A DNA stretch of 64,000 nucleotides from Bacillota bacterium (GTDB taxonomy: Bacteria > Bacillota > Clostridia > Peptostreptococcales > Anaerovoracaceae): positions 40,638-104,637 of the forward strand of contig JAUNQD010000005.1 in the NCBI GenBank assembly GCA_030536355.1, given 5' to 3'. Both the position numbers and the translations under genes were made by a program. This document shows positions 61,970-64,000 of this stretch, in pieces. Every line of letters begins with the position of its first letter. Position 1 is the first letter of the stretch. Under the pieces are notes generated by a model. It was not told the DNA's origin, made no database searches, and worked only from the letters and a program-made list of their open reading frames with translations.

Positions 61970-62497
61970 TTATTTAGTCCATTCGCCTGATTCTAATTTG
62001 CTGATTTGCTTAATGATCATCATCACAGCACGTCTTCCTTGTTCGTATTGCTCTTCATTTGCAAGATCGAATCTCTCATATCTGCCGTTTTTCAATTCAA
62101 ACAGAATGTAATAGGAATATCCGCTTGCTACAAACTTGCAATCTTCTATTTCTTCAACCGGGATCATTTTACTGCCGATCAGCATTCCATCGTATGACCA
62201 CATACCCTTTATTATAGGCTTCCCGAAAACGGTAATATCTTCGAAAATCTCACAGTAGATCCTAGCCTCGGCCTGTTCTCGTTCATTTTGCATTCCGGTT
62301 ATTGCTTTCCTGATGTCTTTTTTGATACGGCGAGCCTGATCTTTTTCGTCATCAGTATAATCAACGAATACCGATTCCCCGTTTTTTAATATGATTTCTA
62401 ATTTGTTGGCCTTAGTTGTCTGGCACCAGTCTATAACTTTTATCGAGATCGATCTGTCTTCTATTCTGACCCCATCTGATGTCACTTTTACGTCCAT
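61970..62497 (-). CDS. Hypothetical protein
   Basis: 175 aa, GGAGG before the ATG. Beta-rich N-terminal half (IKVIDWCQTTKANKLEIILKNGES, PH-like pattern is possible) and a second beta segment with WSYDGMLIGSKMIPVEEIEDCKF. I recognise no family. It has no signal peptide or membrane segment. It stands alone between rubrerythrin and an acyltransferase. Confidence 0.75.
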   Translation of the reverse strand: MDVKVTSDGVRIEDRSISIKVIDWCQTTKANKLEIILKNGESVFVDYTDDEKDQARRIKKDIRKAITGMQNEREQAEARIYCEIFEDITVFGKPIIKGMWSYDGMLIGSKMIPVEEIEDCKFVASGYSYYILFELKNGRYERFDLANEEQYEQGRRAVMMIIKQISKLESGEWTK

Positions 62498-62653
62498 ATT
62501 GCCTCCTAAAACAACCCCATTTAAGTAACTCTATTATATACATTTTTTTCTTTATCTTCAACAAAATGATATATGTATTTCCTTATCTCTATGATATAAT
62601 ATCCAAGCGATATTCGCACTATATTATCGTACTATAAACAAAGGATTATAATT

Positions 62654-63898
62654 ATGAGTGAACTTAAACAACGAGATTATATGTTTGACACGTTCAGGGG
62701 TCTTCTCATACTATCGATCCCCATGTCACATTTCACAAAGATGGCCGGCAACCAATACGGAGCCATGTATCTGACAGGCGGATTCCCTGAAGAATCCCTC
62801 TTCGGCTTCATGTACATAACGATCAACGTATTCGTTATGCAGGCCTTCATGTTCCTGTCAGGTTACTTTTCTAAGAAAGTCGACCGCGCACAGGAAACAG
62901 CATTCAGCACATTCATGTGGCCATACTTGGTATTTACCATCATCTACTACTTCGTGAGGATGTTCTTCATGGACGGAGCCAACCTGAAGCTGCTGACACC
63001 GCCTTTTGCATTATGGTTCTTATTCGTGCTGTTTTTCTACCGCTTCTTCCTGAAGTATATGGTGAAGTCAAACTGGCTGCTGCCTATAAGCATCATGCTG
63101 TATCTTCTGGCAGGGCAGGCTGAAGTCTTCGGTAATTTCATGTCCCTGGGCAGAGCATTGTCGTACTTCCCGTTCTTCCTGCTGGGATACTATTGTTCCA
63201 AAGAGCGCCTGGCGTGGCTCCAGGGATTGCGCAAAAGGCCGGTCTTCCTGATCCTTCTGGGAGTCGTTCTTGTGGGCATAACGTTCCTGCTGATGCGTTC
63301 AGATATAAAGGTTGGCTGGTACCTTCTGAAGCAGTCTGTAGACAGCTTCCCGCAAATGTTATGGTGGGAAGACACTGTTATGAGGATCCTGCTGTTCTTC
63401 ATAGCCAGCGGCTGGATAATCTTCATGGTGAATATCATCCCATCCAAGAAGAGTTTCCTGTCATTCGTGGGAATGAACACCATGCCGATATACGTATTCC
63501 ACCTGACACTGAGATATGTGGTGGAATTCTACGGAATATATGTTGGAGTGATCTCATGTGGAGTAGTGGCGTGGTTTGCAGTGATATCGCTGGTACATAA
63601 GAAAGCATGCAGCGGACTTGCTGAAGCCGCTGCCGGTAAGAAACGAACTTATGACGCCATTTACGGCGTGGTGATCATCCTCAGCATAGCAGGTTTCTAT
63701 CTGATGTACTCATCAGGTTGCCTGGTGCCATTGTACGGACTGGTCCCTGAAAACATCTATTTCTTATACGTGCTGGTATACGGCGGCGCACTCCTCTGCG
63801 GAGTATCATTCGTAGCACCGTTCTGGGTGAAACTCTACGACCTGCTGGTAACAGGCCCTGTGAAAGGATCTAAGCTGGCAACATGGCTGCAGAAATAA
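62654..63898 (+). CDS. Acyltransferase-3 family membrane protein
   Basis: 414 aa, about ten membrane helices. The N-terminus RDYMFDTFRGLLILSIPMSHF carries the FDxxRG and following H typical of acyltransferase-3 (OafA/WecH-like) proteins that O- or N-acylate surface sugars or lipids. The donor/acceptor is unknown. AAAGGA precedes the ATG. It is monocistronic in the window; a minus-ten-like TATAAT lies about 60 bp upstream. Confidence 0.88.
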   Translation: MSELKQRDYMFDTFRGLLILSIPMSHFTKMAGNQYGAMYLTGGFPEESLFGFMYITINVFVMQAFMFLSGYFSKKVDRAQETAFSTFMWPYLVFTIIYYFVRMFFMDGANLKLLTPPFALWFLFVLFFYRFFLKYMVKSNWLLPISIMLYLLAGQAEVFGNFMSLGRALSYFPFFLLGYYCSKERLAWLQGLRKRPVFLILLGVVLVGITFLLMRSDIKVGWYLLKQSVDSFPQMLWWEDTVMRILLFFIASGWIIFMVNIIPSKKSFLSFVGMNTMPIYVFHLTLRYVVEFYGIYVGVISCGVVAWFAVISLVHKKACSGLAEAAAGKKRTYDAIYGVVIILSIAGFYLMYSSGCLVPLYGLVPENIYFLYVLVYGGALLCGVSFVAPFWVKLYDLLVTGPVKGSKLATWLQK

Positions 63899-64000
63899 TA
63901 AATGAAATCAACTTGATTAGAAAACAAAAGAGATGGTTTGAAAACCTGAACTTGTCAACGAAAAGTAGACAATGAAAAAGAATCATAAGAAGCCTTGTTC
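63899..64000. other. Right-edge sequence with a possible element end
   Basis: No complete gene. CTTGTCAACGAAAAGTAGACA (about 63953-63972) contains GTCAAC...GTAGAC and resembles the terminal sequences of some IS21-like elements from memory; an ATG at 63972 opens a frame to the window end. Too short to decide. Confidence 0.25.

Overview
The window is a gene-dense chromosomal segment of an anaerobic low-to-mid GC Firmicute of class Clostridia. The evidence is Gram-positive operon content (cdaA-cdaR-glmM-glmS, recD2, pcrA, yhaM, comFC, long-form hpf), T-box and S-box leaders, a raiA-like RNA, a reverse-type rubrerythrin, a ferredoxin-containing aldo/keto reductase and a butyryl-CoA:acetate CoA-transferase. 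Together these suggest a gut-type fermenter, possibly close to Anaerovoracaceae; the family placement is inference. I saw no rRNA, tRNA, CRISPR array or complete insertion sequence.

Layout. 1-4.7 kb: 3' part of a Zn/Cd P-type ATPase with His-rich inserts, a PD-(D/E)XK-like protein and gltX. 4.7-11.4 kb (minus): cdaA-cdaR-glmM-glmS-ahcY plus a small ORF, joining c-di-AMP synthesis, amino-sugar supply and the methyl cycle. 11.4-17.6 kb (minus): hpf preceded by a structured RNA, then comFC, recD2, a degenerate CCA-enzyme relative and yhaM. 17.9-25.4 kb (minus): M50 protease, pcrA, ligA, an AIR-synthase-like protein and the CoA-transferase. 25.5-33.1 kb: T-box-controlled trpB2, a cyclophilin lipoprotein, and a T-box-controlled aspS::gatC-gatA-gatB operon. 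33.1-37.7 kb: an accessory island with a sortase-like remnant, a VPKTG surface protein and a divergent double-HTH regulator. 37.9-47.2 kb: an ATP-pyrophosphatase-only guaA, two transporters, purC, and S-box-metK-lysC-luxR-guaB. 47.3-64 kb: an unknown protein, a serine hydrolase, an aldo/keto reductase, a saccharopine-dehydrogenase-like enzyme, an AraC regulator, a DnaA-box cluster, cwlD, alaX, a G5/3D wall protein, pepV, a NifU-like protein, an orphan solute-binding lipoprotein, rubrerythrin, an unknown protein and an acyltransferase.

Most unusual points. (1) The Asn-tRNA amidation operon has GatC fused to the C-terminus of AspRS, and a shortened GatA in which every amidase catalytic motif is replaced. 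The nearby GMP synthetase likewise has no glutaminase half, although GlmS keeps its N-terminal Cys. This points to ammonia-driven or partner-fed amidation. (2) Four 43-bp palindromic elements occur as two pairs, each pair bracketing an intrinsic terminator. (3) A 12-mer close to TGCAAAGYGCAC recurs just after stop codons and before terminators, and also inside two less conserved coding segments. (4) A cluster of four DnaA-type boxes lies in the intergenic region upstream of the AraC gene.
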